From: RI-153 sp041391225
Lineage (GTDB): Bacteria; Chloroflexota; Anaerolineae; Caldilineales; Caldilineaceae
Length of the DNA stretch: 64,000 nt
Direction: 5' to 3'
Assembly: GCA_041391225.1 (NCBI GenBank)
Contig: JAWKOL010000008.1
Span: 62,001-126,000 of the forward strand
The position numbers and the translations under genes are program-made. The notes beneath the pieces were generated by a model that ran no database searches, had not been told where the DNA came from, and worked only from the letters and a program-made list of their open reading frames with translations. Position 1 is the first letter of the stretch; the number at the start of each line of letters is the position of its first letter. Positions 1-7,852 of this stretch are shown in pieces.

Positions 1-2
1 AA

Positions 3-263
3 CCTGACGAAGGGTGGATCATCTTGCGCAACGGCGACACCCACATCGGCCTGTTTCAGAAGATGTTCGAGAAGAACATACTCACCTTCAACCCCACCGA
101 TGTGCGCGCCATTCAGGCTCAGCTCAGGGCACAGGGGATCCAGTTGATCGAAGAAGCTGCACCCGGTGATGGCCCCACCCACATCACCCTGCTCGATCCC
201 GACGGCAACCCCATTCTGATCGACCAACATCCCGCAGATTATGAGCCAACCCCACCCCAATAA
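3..263 (+). CDS. VOC (glyoxalase/bleomycin-resistance fold) family protein, C-terminal part
   Basis: The frame is open from the left edge of the window, so only the last 86 residues are present and the start lies outside. The visible part contains DEGWIILRNGDTHIGLF followed later by HITLLDPDGNPILIDQ, the two-strand layout and terminal 'DPDGN' turn typical of vicinal oxygen chelate proteins. Members bind a metal or small ligand; no substrate can be named from this fragment. Its last 23 bases overlap the start of the AraC/GyrI-like regulator, which suggests co-transcription and translational coupling. Family call is from motif memory, moderately sure. Confidence 0.75.
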   Translation, partial: PDEGWIILRNGDTHIGLFQKMFEKNILTFNPTDVRAIQAQLRAQGIQLIEEAAPGDGPTHITLLDPDGNPILIDQHPADYEPTPPQ

Positions 264-1125
264 CGTCTACATTCAGCGGGTCAACCTGGCGTTGGATACG
301 ATCCATGCCAACCTAGAAGACGAGCTTTCGTTGGCGTACCTGGCTCAGGTGGCCGGGTTCTCCGCGTTTCATTTTCACCGGATCTTCAAGTCGGTTGTGG
401 GGGAGACCCTCAGCCAGTATGTATGGCGAGCGCGGGTGGAATGGGGCGCCATGATGCTACGCAGCACCCCCGACATGCCCATCTCTGATGTGGCCGCGTT
501 CTGTGGTTTTACCTCGCTGGCCGCCTTCTCGCGTGCCTTCAAACAGCGCTTCGGCTTGCCGCCAACACGCTGGGTCACGTTTGAACCGCGCACCCACATC
601 GATCACCTCGACATCCCTACTGAAACTTATCCAGTGGATGTGCGGCATATTCCAGCCCAGCGGCTTGCCTACGTCCGCGTTTATGATTCGTATAGCGACA
701 TGGGGCGGATCACCGAAGCCTACCGCCGTCTACTCGGCTGGTTCGAAGGCCAGGGCGGCGACCTGACCCAAACCACGCTGTACGGCATGTCTCACAATGA
801 TCCGGAGATCACGCCGCTGCCCAATTGCTATTTCGACTGGTGTCTGACCATTCCCCACGATTGGAGCATCGACACAGCCAGTGGAAATACTGAAATCAAC
901 GTGCGATCCATGCCTGCCTGCGACGTGGCCTTTGCTTCGATGTGGGGCGGTGATCTCAACCTGGAAGCCCGGCTGTGGCAGTATCTGTGGCAGCACTGGC
1001 TGCCGGCGGGCGAGTACCAACCGGATGAACTGCCCGCGATGGAAATCTACCGCCGCTTACCCCACGAAGCAGGTTGGTGGGATACACTCTATCTGGACTG
1101 TGCGATCCCCGTTGTCCCGTTGTAG
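241..1125 (+). CDS. AraC family transcriptional regulator with GyrI-like effector domain
   Basis: 294 residues. Residues about 15-112 hold two helix-turn-helix motifs of the AraC/XylS type (LSLAYLAQVAGFSAFHFHR, then ISDVAAFCGFTSLAAFSRAF). Residues about 122-292 look like a GyrI-like/SOUL small-molecule-binding domain, with the usual start 'VRHIPAQRLAYVRVYD' and a 'YFDWCLTIP' strand. This is the Rob/SoxS-like architecture in which the C-terminal domain binds a ligand and the N-terminal domain binds DNA. The ATG lies inside the end of the VOC gene, so the two are probably one operon. The ligand is unknown. Confidence 0.92.
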   Translation: MSQPHPNNVYIQRVNLALDTIHANLEDELSLAYLAQVAGFSAFHFHRIFKSVVGETLSQYVWRARVEWGAMMLRSTPDMPISDVAAFCGFTSLAAFSRAFKQRFGLPPTRWVTFEPRTHIDHLDIPTETYPVDVRHIPAQRLAYVRVYDSYSDMGRITEAYRRLLGWFEGQGGDLTQTTLYGMSHNDPEITPLPNCYFDWCLTIPHDWSIDTASGNTEINVRSMPACDVAFASMWGGDLNLEARLWQYLWQHWLPAGEYQPDELPAMEIYRRLPHEAGWWDTLYLDCAIPVVPL

Positions 1126-1235
1126 CAAAGACGGGATCCACGCAGAGCAAAAGCATGGCTGTCAGTCACGTTCTGGTCACGATGATCGGGTAGGCTATGG
1201 ATATACCGGTCACATTTCTCAGAAGAGAGACACCC

Positions 1236-1439
1236 ATGCCACCCCGCCCGGAAAGCTATCGATCCTACCTGCTACGTCTGCGCCGTGTCGACGATGACGA
1301 TCACCCGCGCTGGTGCTACACCCTGGAAAGCCCCGACGGCGTCGAACGCCATGAGTTCTGGACATTGCAGGCGCTTACTGCCTTCCTTGCCATGCAGACC
1401 GATCAGAACCGATCCGCCAGTGGATCGCTTTCCTCCTGA
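1236..1439 (+). CDS. small conserved protein of unknown function (YRSYLLRL type)
   Basis: 67 residues starting at an ATG preceded by the purine-rich AGAAGAGAGA. The sequence begins with a basic stretch SYRSYLLRLRRVDDD, continues with W.YTLESPDG.ERHEFW and ends in a short hydrophobic helix (LQALTAFLAM). I recall many short proteins with this YRSYLLRLWRV...ESP..GERH.F.SLEAL.AFL pattern in Chloroflexota genomes, none with a known function. An upstream ATG at 1197 would add 13 residues but has no better ribosome site. The 3' end runs 37 bases into the end of modB, which is convergent. Confidence 0.6.
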   Translation: MPPRPESYRSYLLRLRRVDDDDHPRWCYTLESPDGVERHEFWTLQALTAFLAMQTDQNRSASGSLSS

Positions 1440-2257
1440 TCGGCCAAGCGCCGCGCCACCCAGTTGACCAGGCCCAGCGTCGTCACTGCCAGCACCACCA
1501 GCAGTAGACCTGTCCACAGGGCTGCGTTCAGGTCACGTTCCAGCGCGCTGTAGACGAGCAACGGCATGGTCTGCGTGCGGCCAGGCAGGTTGCCGGCGAA
1601 GAGGATTGTGGCCCCAAATTCGCCCAGTGCCCGCGCCCAACTCAGCATCAATCCAGTAAGCAAGGCGCGGCTACTCAGCGGCAACGTGATCCGCCCAAAG
1701 ATCTGCCAACCCGACGCTCCGTCCATACCTGCCGCTTCCTCGATCTCGCGCGGGATCGCCTCGAAGCGTACCTGCGCAGCGCGCACATAGAACGGCGACG
1801 CAACAAACACCTGCGCGATGACGATGGCGACCGGCGTGAAGGGCAGGCTGATGTCCAACGTCGCCAGCGCTGGGCCAAAGAGGCCGCGCCGGCCAAAAGC
1901 CATGAGCAGCGCCAGCCCGGCCACCACCGGCGGCAGCACAATCGGCAACTCCACGATCAGATTCAGCGCCCGCTTGAACGGGAAACGATAGCGCGCAAAG
2001 GCATACGCCAACGGCGTACCCAATAGGATCACGCAGATCATGCTCACGCCCGTGGTGACCAGGCTCAGGCGCACGGCGTCGAGGACGGTACTGTTGAGTA
2101 GCGCCAGGGGTTGTTGTGGATCTTCCAGGCCACGCCAGAGCAGCGCCACCAGCGGGATCAGCAGCAGCGTCAGCATCAGCGCCCCAGCCACGCCCACGGT
2201 GACCCGCATGGCGGCGGATTCACGGCGACGCGGCAGATCCGTACGCAGTTCGCTCAT
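1403..2257 (-). CDS. modB: molybdate ABC transporter permease ModB
   Basis: 284 residues with about five to six membrane spans. The cytoplasmic EAA loop that docks on the ATPase is visible (EEAAGMDGASGWQIFGRITLPL), followed by the 'ALGEFGATILFAGNLPGRTQTMPL' block characteristic of ModB/CysT-type permeases. It would carry molybdate or tungstate across the cytoplasmic membrane together with ModA. The ATG overlaps the stop of modA by four bases, a tight operon. No modC ATPase gene follows: the next gene is convergent, so the ATPase must come from elsewhere or be shared. Confidence 0.93.
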   Translation of the reverse strand: MSELRTDLPRRRESAAMRVTVGVAGALMLTLLLIPLVALLWRGLEDPQQPLALLNSTVLDAVRLSLVTTGVSMICVILLGTPLAYAFARYRFPFKRALNLIVELPIVLPPVVAGLALLMAFGRRGLFGPALATLDISLPFTPVAIVIAQVFVASPFYVRAAQVRFEAIPREIEEAAGMDGASGWQIFGRITLPLSSRALLTGLMLSWARALGEFGATILFAGNLPGRTQTMPLLVYSALERDLNAALWTGLLLVVLAVTTLGLVNWVARRLADQEESDPLADRF

Positions 2258-3084
2258 TCGACTGCAGCCCCGAAGCCTCGGCGCGCCAGGATCGACTGCC
2301 CTTCACGGCTGAGCACGAAATCCACAAAACGCGCCGCCACTTCGGGGTGTACCGCATCGGTCAACGGCGCAATGGGGTAAGACGCAACCACGTTGAACTC
2401 GTCGGCGATGGCGATCTGCAATACATCGTCGGCGATATCCGGCGTCACGTCGGACGTGTAGACGATACCGGCGTCGGCTTCGCCCAGGGCCACCTTGGCC
2501 GCCACCTGCCGCACATTGTCTTCTTCAGAGACCAGATTGGTGTAGACAGCGTCGGCGAAATCGGTGGGATAGCCCGGCGCGACGGCCAGTTTCTCGATCA
2601 CCTGATCGGCGTAATCGCGCACCGGTACACCAGGCGTGGCCAGCACCAGTTTGATCCCCGATTGTGCCAGATCCGCGGGCGTTGTCAGCCCGGCGGGGTT
2701 GTCGGCGGGGACGATCAGCACGAGCCGATTGATGGCGAAGGTGGGCGGATCAACGGTCACACGCCCACCGTCCACCACATTCTGCATCTGGCTGGCATTG
2801 GCCGAAGCGAAGACGTCGGCGGGCGCGCCTTCCAGCAACTGTGTCGCCAGCCCCGAAGATCCCCCGTAGTTGGCCAACACCGTCACGCCGGGGTTATGCG
2901 CCTCGAACGCATGGGCAATCTCGTCGAAGGCGTCGGTGAGCGAAGACGCCGCAAAGACGATCAACTCGATCTCCTCGGCTGCTGCCGACCCGGAAACCGG
3001 TGTCTTCGTTGTGCAGCCCGCCAGCATCGCCATCACCGTCAATCCGGCCAGGCTCATTTGCAGTGCCGTCCAAGCGCGACGCAT
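2254..3084 (-). CDS. modA: molybdate-binding lipoprotein ModA
   Basis: 276 residues. The chosen ATG at 3084 follows an AAGAAAGGA ribosome site and gives a basic N-terminus, a hydrophobic stretch and the lipobox LAGC (Cys24), so the protein should be anchored outside the membrane. The body has the ModA signatures 'VFAASSLTDAFDEIAHAFE', 'NYGGSSGLATQLLEGAPADVFASA' and a C-terminal 'VDFVLSREGQSILARRGF'. It captures molybdate/tungstate and hands it to ModB. The open frame could extend to 3228, but that stretch is repeat-rich and looks non-coding. Confidence 0.93.
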   Translation of the reverse strand: MRRAWTALQMSLAGLTVMAMLAGCTTKTPVSGSAAAEEIELIVFAASSLTDAFDEIAHAFEAHNPGVTVLANYGGSSGLATQLLEGAPADVFASANASQMQNVVDGGRVTVDPPTFAINRLVLIVPADNPAGLTTPADLAQSGIKLVLATPGVPVRDYADQVIEKLAVAPGYPTDFADAVYTNLVSEEDNVRQVAAKVALGEADAGIVYTSDVTPDIADDVLQIAIADEFNVVASYPIAPLTDAVHPEVAARFVDFVLSREGQSILARRGFGAAVE

Positions 3085-3194
3085 CGCCCTGTCCTTTCTT
3101 GGGGCAAACAGAACTTCGGCAAATCCATCCAAATCACAACCCACCAAGACACACAAAGATACACGAAGTCCAGAAAAAAACCCAAAAACACATT

Positions 3195-3282
3195 GATCCA
3201 CAGATTGCGCGGATTTGAAGGATTTCAAGAAAGGTGTTCAACGCCTTCTCAAAATCCCTCAAATCCGCGCAATCTGTGGATT
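3195..3282. repeat. long intergenic inverted repeat (GCGCGGATT type)
   Basis: The arm starting GATCCACAGATTGCGCGG at 3195 is answered by an arm ending CCGCGCAATCTGTGGATT at 3282; the middle holds a second, poorer pair (GGATTTCAAG / CTCAAAATCC). It lies in the 669-base gap between modA and the GH25 gene. The outer arm start is shared with the repeat at 15521. The rest of the gap holds the small reading frame at 3333-3404 and nothing else I can name. Confidence 0.75.
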
Positions 3283-3332
3283 AAGATATCTGTGGTCGCT
3301 TGCAGATATAGTTCGTGGGGTAGGGTTGCCTG

Positions 3333-3404
3333 TCAGCGGCGCAGCCGACGCCAGCGTCGATCTCGGAATCCACTCAGTTTCCAGCGCTTCATTGTCGTCT
3401 GCAT
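3333..3404 (-). CDS. possible very small, strongly basic protein
   Basis: A 23-codon frame starting at an ATG that follows AGGAGAAAGCCATC, a well-placed Shine-Dalgarno sequence nine bases upstream. The product is MQTTMKRWKLSGFRDRRWRR plus LRR, with nine arginines or lysines among the last eighteen residues. No similarity is recognised. Only the ribosome site and the extreme composition support it, so it may be a chance frame or a small RNA-binding or antimicrobial-like peptide. Confidence 0.3.
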   Translation of the reverse strand: MQTTMKRWKLSGFRDRRWRRLRR

Positions 3405-3753
3405 GATGGCTTTCTCCTGGTTGTGGCTCGATGATCCCAGATCAGGAACGCATTCAGCCGAGATGTCGTCGTTGCGAGCATCTCCGCCGCCCGGGAAGTC
3501 GACCTTGGCGCACTTCCTAGTTTGTCCTGTGCCAATATGGTATCGCAGTTTCATCTGACGACGTAGTGCGCGGTACACGTTGCTGGAGTGATCCAGTGCA
3601 CGATCCGGGGGACTTGAACATTTTGGTTCACTGTACCACACCGAGCAAAAGAGGGTATGATTAGAGAAAAGATAGGCCGAGGTGAGACTTCTGGTGTTAC
3701 ACTGCAACTCGTCGTCTTTGCGATTTTGCGTACCCAAAAAGGAGAGCATAACC

Positions 3754-3903
3754 ATGACGCAGCCCACAGAAGATTTGCAGGATCTCGAAACACCGTTTGA
3801 GTTGGATCCACAAGCGATGCGAAACGATGGTGTCGAACCTTATGCGCAGCCCGTCGGCGAGTCCGGAGGCGCGGCAGGCGAGCGTTTGAGGCGCAGTGCA
3901 TGA
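3754..3903 (+). CDS. short acidic leader protein, possibly the N-terminus of the GH25 protein
   Basis: 49 residues from an ATG with AAAAAGGAGAG upstream; the sequence is acidic (TEDLQDLETPFELDP) with no recognisable domain. Its stop overlaps the first codons of the GH25 frame by eight bases. Since neighbouring genes show one-base indels, this may be the true N-terminal extension of the lysozyme-like protein cut off by a frameshift near 3895. The alternative is a separate small gene coupled to it. Confidence 0.4.
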   Translation: MTQPTEDLQDLETPFELDPQAMRNDGVEPYAQPVGESGGAAGERLRRSA

Positions 3904-4689
3904 GCCGCTGTTGATCGATGTGTCGCGATACCAAGGCCAGATCAATTTCCAGCAACTGGCGCAAAATCAGGCGCCCAACAAGGTCGAAGCGGTGATCGCA
4001 CGTGCCACTTTGGGCAGCAGCTGGACAGATTTAACCTTTCGGCGCAACATCGATGGCGCACTGGAGCATATCGGGATTGCCGGCGCCTATATGGTGCTCC
4101 ACCCTGGCACAGATCCGCGTTTGCAAGTAGACCATTTTCTGCGCTTCACCGGAGGCAATTACGGCAATCTGCCTGTGGCTGTGGATGTGGAACTGGATCT
4201 TGGCCAGCCGCGCAACGTCATCACCGATTCGTTGATCGGTGTGCTTCGCTATCTGCGTCAGGCGACGGGCAAACTACCGATCATCTACACCGCCGATTGG
4301 TTTTGGCGTCCGCATCTTTTTCACACCTCGTCTCTGTGGGAACCATACAAGAACCGCCTGTGGGTTGCTCACTATGGTAACCTGCCGTTTGCACCAACGT
4401 TGCCGGAACCCTGGCGCTCTTGGGGCGGCAACGGTCATTTGATTCTGTCTCGTCCACGGGGAGGTTGCAGGGCATTCCGAGCGGTACTTCCGTAGATCTC
4501 AACCGCCTGAACGGTGACTCGGTGCTACTGCAGAAACTGGCCTGCCTCATTGATGTGGACAGCATAACCGACCCCGGCGATGGCATACCGAGTAGCGCAA
4601 GCACAGATCTCACCCAAAGCCTGGCGGAACGGGTGGCTGCTCTTGAACGAAAGGTTGCACAGTTGGAAGACAAAGTGTCATCTCAATAG
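3896..4689 (+). pseudogene. GH25 lysozyme-like glycoside hydrolase with C-terminal coiled coil, frameshifted
   Basis: The first frame (from GTG 3896) shows a GH25 fold: LLIDVSRYQGQINF at the start, VIARATLGSSWTD, a strand with the acidic pair 'AVDVELD', and 'GKLPIIYTADWFW'. Around 4430 the reading shifts: 'WGGNGH' should run into 'SSTGRLQGIPSGTSVDLNRLNGD', the usual GH25 ending, which sits in another frame (4420-4689). The tail ends in a heptad-like helix (LAERVAALERKVAQLEDKV) that would form a coiled coil. GH25 enzymes cut peptidoglycan; without a signal peptide the location is unclear. One missing or extra base near the TTT at about 4438 explains the break. Confidence 0.7.
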
Positions 4690-5053
4690 CACTTCGAAAA
4701 TAACCTTAAACGGTTGAAACGGTGTGCTTCATATTCTTGTAAGCCGAGTGGAAGCGATCCTACTGCCTTCGTCGCCATGATCGTGGTATCATGCTACGCG
4801 CACGATGATGTGCTTGCTTTGTCCGTTCGTGACGATTCTGGTGCGGCGCACTGGCCAGGTTAGCGACTTGTCTTCGCTAACGTTTGAGCGGGTACGTCGC
4901 ACCAGGAGCTGAACGGTTACGTCCGTTCTTTACAGAGGGGCGTGTCCTCGTGCGGCGCAGCGATTGATCGATACAACCTGCGCTTCGATGTATCCCCCCG
5001 ACGAGGGGACATAGCTTCAGTTTCCCTCAAAATCATGGACAAAGGAGTTCCCA
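4690..5053. other. gap upstream of dps without a recognised gene
   Basis: 364 bases, presumably carrying the dps promoter. I see only a small AGCGA...TCGCT hairpin near 4863 and several ACGGTT/ACGTCC-like half sites (4710-4925) but no clear operator, and no convincing reading frame. A stress-responsive promoter would be expected because Dps genes are usually induced by peroxide or starvation. Confidence 0.3.
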
Positions 5054-5587
5054 ATGGCAGCCAAGACCAAAGCAAAGACCAATGGAAATGGTGTCGGTGG
5101 CAGAGATGTTGTCATGCACCGCACCAGCAACAAGATGGACGCAGACCTGCGCGAACAGATGGTGACGCTGTGCAACCAGCAGCTCGCCAACACATCTGAT
5201 CTCTACAGCCAGACCAAGCAGGCGCATTGGAACGTGAAGGGCATCCATTTCGAGGAGTTCCATGTCCTTTTCGACAAGATGGCGCTGGCAATTGAACCCT
5301 ACGCCGACACCATCGCCGAACGGGTTACAGCGCTGGGCAGCACCGCCTTGGGGACCACGCATGGCGGCCGCGCGTCGGAACTCGCCGAGTTTCCCGCCGA
5401 CGTCTTCGACGGTAAGGAGATGATCCAGTTGGTGGTGGAGCGCTGGGCCACCTACGCCAACAGCGTCCGCAGCGCCGCCGAGCAATCCGACGAAGCCGGC
5501 GATCTGGTCACGTCGGACATGTTCATCGAGATCAGCACCCTGGCCGACAAGATGCTCTGGTTCGCCGAAGCGCATTTGCAGAGCTGA
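5054..5587 (+). CDS. dps: DNA starvation/stationary-phase protection protein Dps
   Basis: 177 residues, start fixed by ACAAAGGAG eight bases upstream. The ferritin-like helices are clear: LANTSDLYSQTKQAHWNVKG then HFEEFHVLFDKMALAIEPYADTIAERV. The ferroxidase ligands expected between subunits (His in QAHWNV, His and acidic residues in the HFEEFH...D block) are present. Dps dodecamers oxidise Fe(II) with peroxide and store iron, protecting DNA. The N-terminus is short and lysine-rich (AAKTKAKTNGNG), which in other Dps proteins mediates DNA binding. It stands alone, between two intergenic hairpin regions. Confidence 0.95.
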   Translation: MAAKTKAKTNGNGVGGRDVVMHRTSNKMDADLREQMVTLCNQQLANTSDLYSQTKQAHWNVKGIHFEEFHVLFDKMALAIEPYADTIAERVTALGSTALGTTHGGRASELAEFPADVFDGKEMIQLVVERWATYANSVRSAAEQSDEAGDLVTSDMFIEISTLADKMLWFAEAHLQS

Positions 5588-5642
5588 ACGAGTAACGAGT
5601 CAATGACATTGAGTTAAGCGATCCGCGCTCGAATATCCGCAG

Positions 5643-5698
5643 GTGAGCACGCCCTCGTGCGGGTCCACACCGGCAGAGCCGCACGAGGGCGTGCTCAC
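5643..5698. repeat. hairpin repeat, GTGAGCACGCCCTCGTGCGG family, copy 1
   Basis: Two 20-base arms are perfectly complementary (5643-5662 and 5679-5698) around a 16-base loop. A second copy with one changed base lies at 15626-15681 and a decayed one at 56195-56243, so this is a dispersed element rather than an ordinary terminator. Confidence 0.85.
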
Positions 5699-5721
5699 TC
5701 CGCGCCTAACTTAATGACATT

Positions 5722-5770
5722 GAGTAATGAGTAGGGAAGCACAGCGCTGTGCTTCCCCTACTCATTACTC
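5722..5770. terminator. large palindrome downstream of dps
   Basis: Arms GAGTAATGAGTAGGG... and ...TACTCATTACTC pair over 24 bases with a single bulged C, centred on AGCGCT. The short motif AATGACATTGAGTAA recurs nearby (5602 and 5714). It could stop transcription from dps; there is no long T-run, so it may simply be another intergenic palindrome. Confidence 0.5.
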
Positions 5771-5890
5771 GTTTCATCCCCGCGCTCTCCCAAAATCGGT
5801 ACATCCGGTGCTTCCCGCGCATCAAAAATAGCGTATGATACGATCATGTCGTCGTTATCCCTCCTTTCCACTCACAAAAGGTAGCCCATC

Positions 5891-7264
5891 ATGTCCGCAA
5901 AACCGACACTGCCCTTGGGCAGACAGATCGCGTATGCCGTGGGTCAATTGGGTTGGTCGACGCTGGTCAACATCATCGGGTTGGAACTGGTTTACTTCTA
6001 TTTGCCGCCCAGCAACGCCGGGCTGCCCACGCTGATCACCACTGTTGTCTTTTTGGGCGTGCTCAACGCCATCACCTTGATCGCGGCGTCGGGGCGCCTG
6101 CTCGACGCCATCACGGATCCGCTGATCGCCAGTTGGAGCGACCGTTCCAAACATCCACAAGGACGGCGTATCCCCTTCATGAAATGGGCGGCGCTGCCTA
6201 CGGCGGTCTTCTGCCTGCTCATGTTCTTGCCACCGGCGCAGACGATGAGCGGTTGGAACATCGGCTGGCTGGTGGTGGTGCAGGCGTGCTTCTACATCGC
6301 CCTCACTTTCTACGTGACCCCCTTCTTTGCGCTGCTGCCCGAGCTAGGACACACCGCCAACCAACGGCTGAACCTCTCCACGTGGATCAGCATCACCTAC
6401 GCCCTGGGCATCATTCTGGCCGCACAGACGCCGGTGCTGGCCGATGTGATGCAGTCGACGCTCGGCCTGGCCGATAGGTTGACGGCTTTGCAGTACGCCA
6501 TCGGCTCGCTGGCGGTGGTGGCCGTGGTGTGTATGTTTGTGCCGGTGTTCACCATCAACGAGCGTGCCTACTGCGAGAGCACCGCATCGGAAGTGCCGAT
6601 GATGGAGGCGCTGCGCCACACCTTCGCCAACGCGCATTTCCGCTTCTACGTGGTGGCCGATTTCGCCTACTTTACCAGCCTTACCATCATCCAAACCGGC
6701 CTGCTCTTCTACGTGACGGTGTTGCTGCTGCAAGGCGAAGCACTGGTGAGCACACTGCTGACGCTGATGATCGTGGTCTCCTTCCTCTTCTACCCGATTG
6801 TGAACCTGCTGGCGCGGCGCACGGGGAAGAAGATTTTGATCGTGGTCTCATTTGTGGTGATGAGCGCTGTCTTTCTGCTCGTCTTTTTCATGGGACGGCT
6901 GCCGCTGCCGCCGGCCATGCAGGCTTATGCCGTGATCCTGCTCTACGCTGTGCCGCTGGGGTTCGTGGCCGTGCTGCCCAACGCCGTCCTCGCGGACATT
7001 GCCGAGCACGACGCCCTGCAAACCGGCGTCAAACAGGAGGGTATGTTCTTCGCCGCCCGTACGCTGATGCAGAAGTTCGGCCAGACCTTCGGTATCCTCG
7101 TCTTCGCTGCGCTGACCACGCTGGGCAAAGATCCCGGCCAGGATCTGGGCATTCGCCTCAGCGGCGTGGCCGGTTTCGTCCTCTGTTTCGTGGCAGCGGT
7201 TGTTTTTGTTCGCTACAATGAGCGGAAAGTGTTGGGGGAATTGAAGGAGATGGGCGGCGCATAG
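5891..7264 (+). CDS. MFS transporter, GPH (glycoside-pentoside-hexuronide:cation symporter) type
   Basis: 457 residues with about twelve membrane spans. The GPH/MelB-like loop between spans 2 and 3 is visible: 'GRLLDAITDPLIASWSDRSKHPQGRRIPFM', with the conserved Asp residues that in MelB bind the coupling cation, and the paired motif in the second half 'ARRTGKKILIVVSF'. The late loop 'ADIAEHDALQTGVKQEGMFFAARTLMQKFGQTFG' is also typical of the family. It would import a sugar or glycoside with Na+ or H+. It is transcribed alone; the substrate cannot be read from sequence. Confidence 0.88.
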   Translation: MSAKPTLPLGRQIAYAVGQLGWSTLVNIIGLELVYFYLPPSNAGLPTLITTVVFLGVLNAITLIAASGRLLDAITDPLIASWSDRSKHPQGRRIPFMKWAALPTAVFCLLMFLPPAQTMSGWNIGWLVVVQACFYIALTFYVTPFFALLPELGHTANQRLNLSTWISITYALGIILAAQTPVLADVMQSTLGLADRLTALQYAIGSLAVVAVVCMFVPVFTINERAYCESTASEVPMMEALRHTFANAHFRFYVVADFAYFTSLTIIQTGLLFYVTVLLLQGEALVSTLLTLMIVVSFLFYPIVNLLARRTGKKILIVVSFVVMSAVFLLVFFMGRLPLPPAMQAYAVILLYAVPLGFVAVLPNAVLADIAEHDALQTGVKQEGMFFAARTLMQKFGQTFGILVFAALTTLGKDPGQDLGIRLSGVAGFVLCFVAAVVFVRYNERKVLGELKEMGGA

Positions 7265-7305
7265 TACACGCACGACGCACTACGATTTCCACAACATTCC
7301 TCTAA

Positions 7306-7334
7306 TTGACGTCACCAGCCCCCCGTGCTATCCT
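7306..7334 (+). promoter_or_regulatory. probable sigma-70-type promoter of the T-box leader
   Basis: TTGACG at 7306-7311 and TATCCT at 7329-7334 are separated by 17 bases, ideal spacing for a housekeeping promoter, and sit just before the leader RNA. Transcription would start near 7341. Confidence 0.5.
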
Positions 7335-7340
7335 TGCCGT

Positions 7341-7697
7341 CAATCGAACCAACCAACGGCGAAGATGGGGACAGGCTGCACGGTTCACCGGTGTTCAGAG
7401 AGCGATGCCACGGCTGCGAGCATCGTCACCGGCCCAGGCGCAGCGACACCCCGGAGCCAACCGGCGAACACAGTTGTTGATCGACGAGCAGCACAGGAAG
7501 TAACCCATGACATCAGTACAAGGTGTCACTTCCCGGCGCTCGTTGCGTAAGTAGTCGGTTTCGGGTGCGCCCGTTACAGCGTTGCAGCCTTCCCGCCCTC
7601 TTTGGCAGGCTGCGTGAGGCCCCGATTCGTTGGGGCGAAAGGTGGTGGTACCACGTTGGCGCAAGCCTCCGTCCTCCTGTGGACGGGGGCTTTTTTG
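7341..7697 (+). ncRNA. T-box riboswitch leader, Asn-type specifier, upstream of the tRNA synthetase
   Basis: The leader holds the main T-box parts in order. The AGAGAG bowl (about 7397) is followed by a distal hairpin CGATGC...GCATCG with GGCTGCGA in the loop. The stem I halves CGGTT/AACCG and GGTGTT/GACACC can pair. The specifier loop GCGAACACAG puts AAC (7467-7469), an Asn codon, in the reading position. The T-box core GGTGGTACCACG is at 7644-7655, and the terminator AGCCTCCGTCC/GGACGGGGGCT is followed by T6 (7664-7696). Uncharged tRNA-Asn would pair with AAC and, through NCCA-3', with the GGTGG core, preventing termination. The fold was done by hand; the T-box core and terminator are certain, the specifier fairly sure. 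Confidence 0.88.
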
Positions 7698-7698
7698 T

Positions 7699-7740
7699 TG
7701 CCCGCGTCCTCCTATGTGTGGACGCGGGCTTTTCTTTTTT
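7699..7740 (+). terminator. second terminator-like hairpin directly after the T-box terminator
   Basis: GCCCGCGTCC...GGACGCGGGC followed by TTTTCTTTTTT lies three bases after the T-run of the first terminator and uses the same GTCCTCC/GGACG design. It may be a back-up stop or a duplicated terminator that has drifted. Confidence 0.65.
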
Positions 7741-7852
7741 GTGGCGGCAGATTTTCCAAAATTTTGATCCACAGAGGTACACGAAGAACCACGAAGACAG
7801 AAGCAGAAGGAAATGGACACGGATTTTCAGGACGTAGAAGAGGAGAAAGATG

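Noticed and set aside
5722..5770. Palindrome after dps as an integrase attachment site
   Set aside because: No integrase gene or direct repeat partner is nearby; terminator or intergenic palindrome is the simpler reading.
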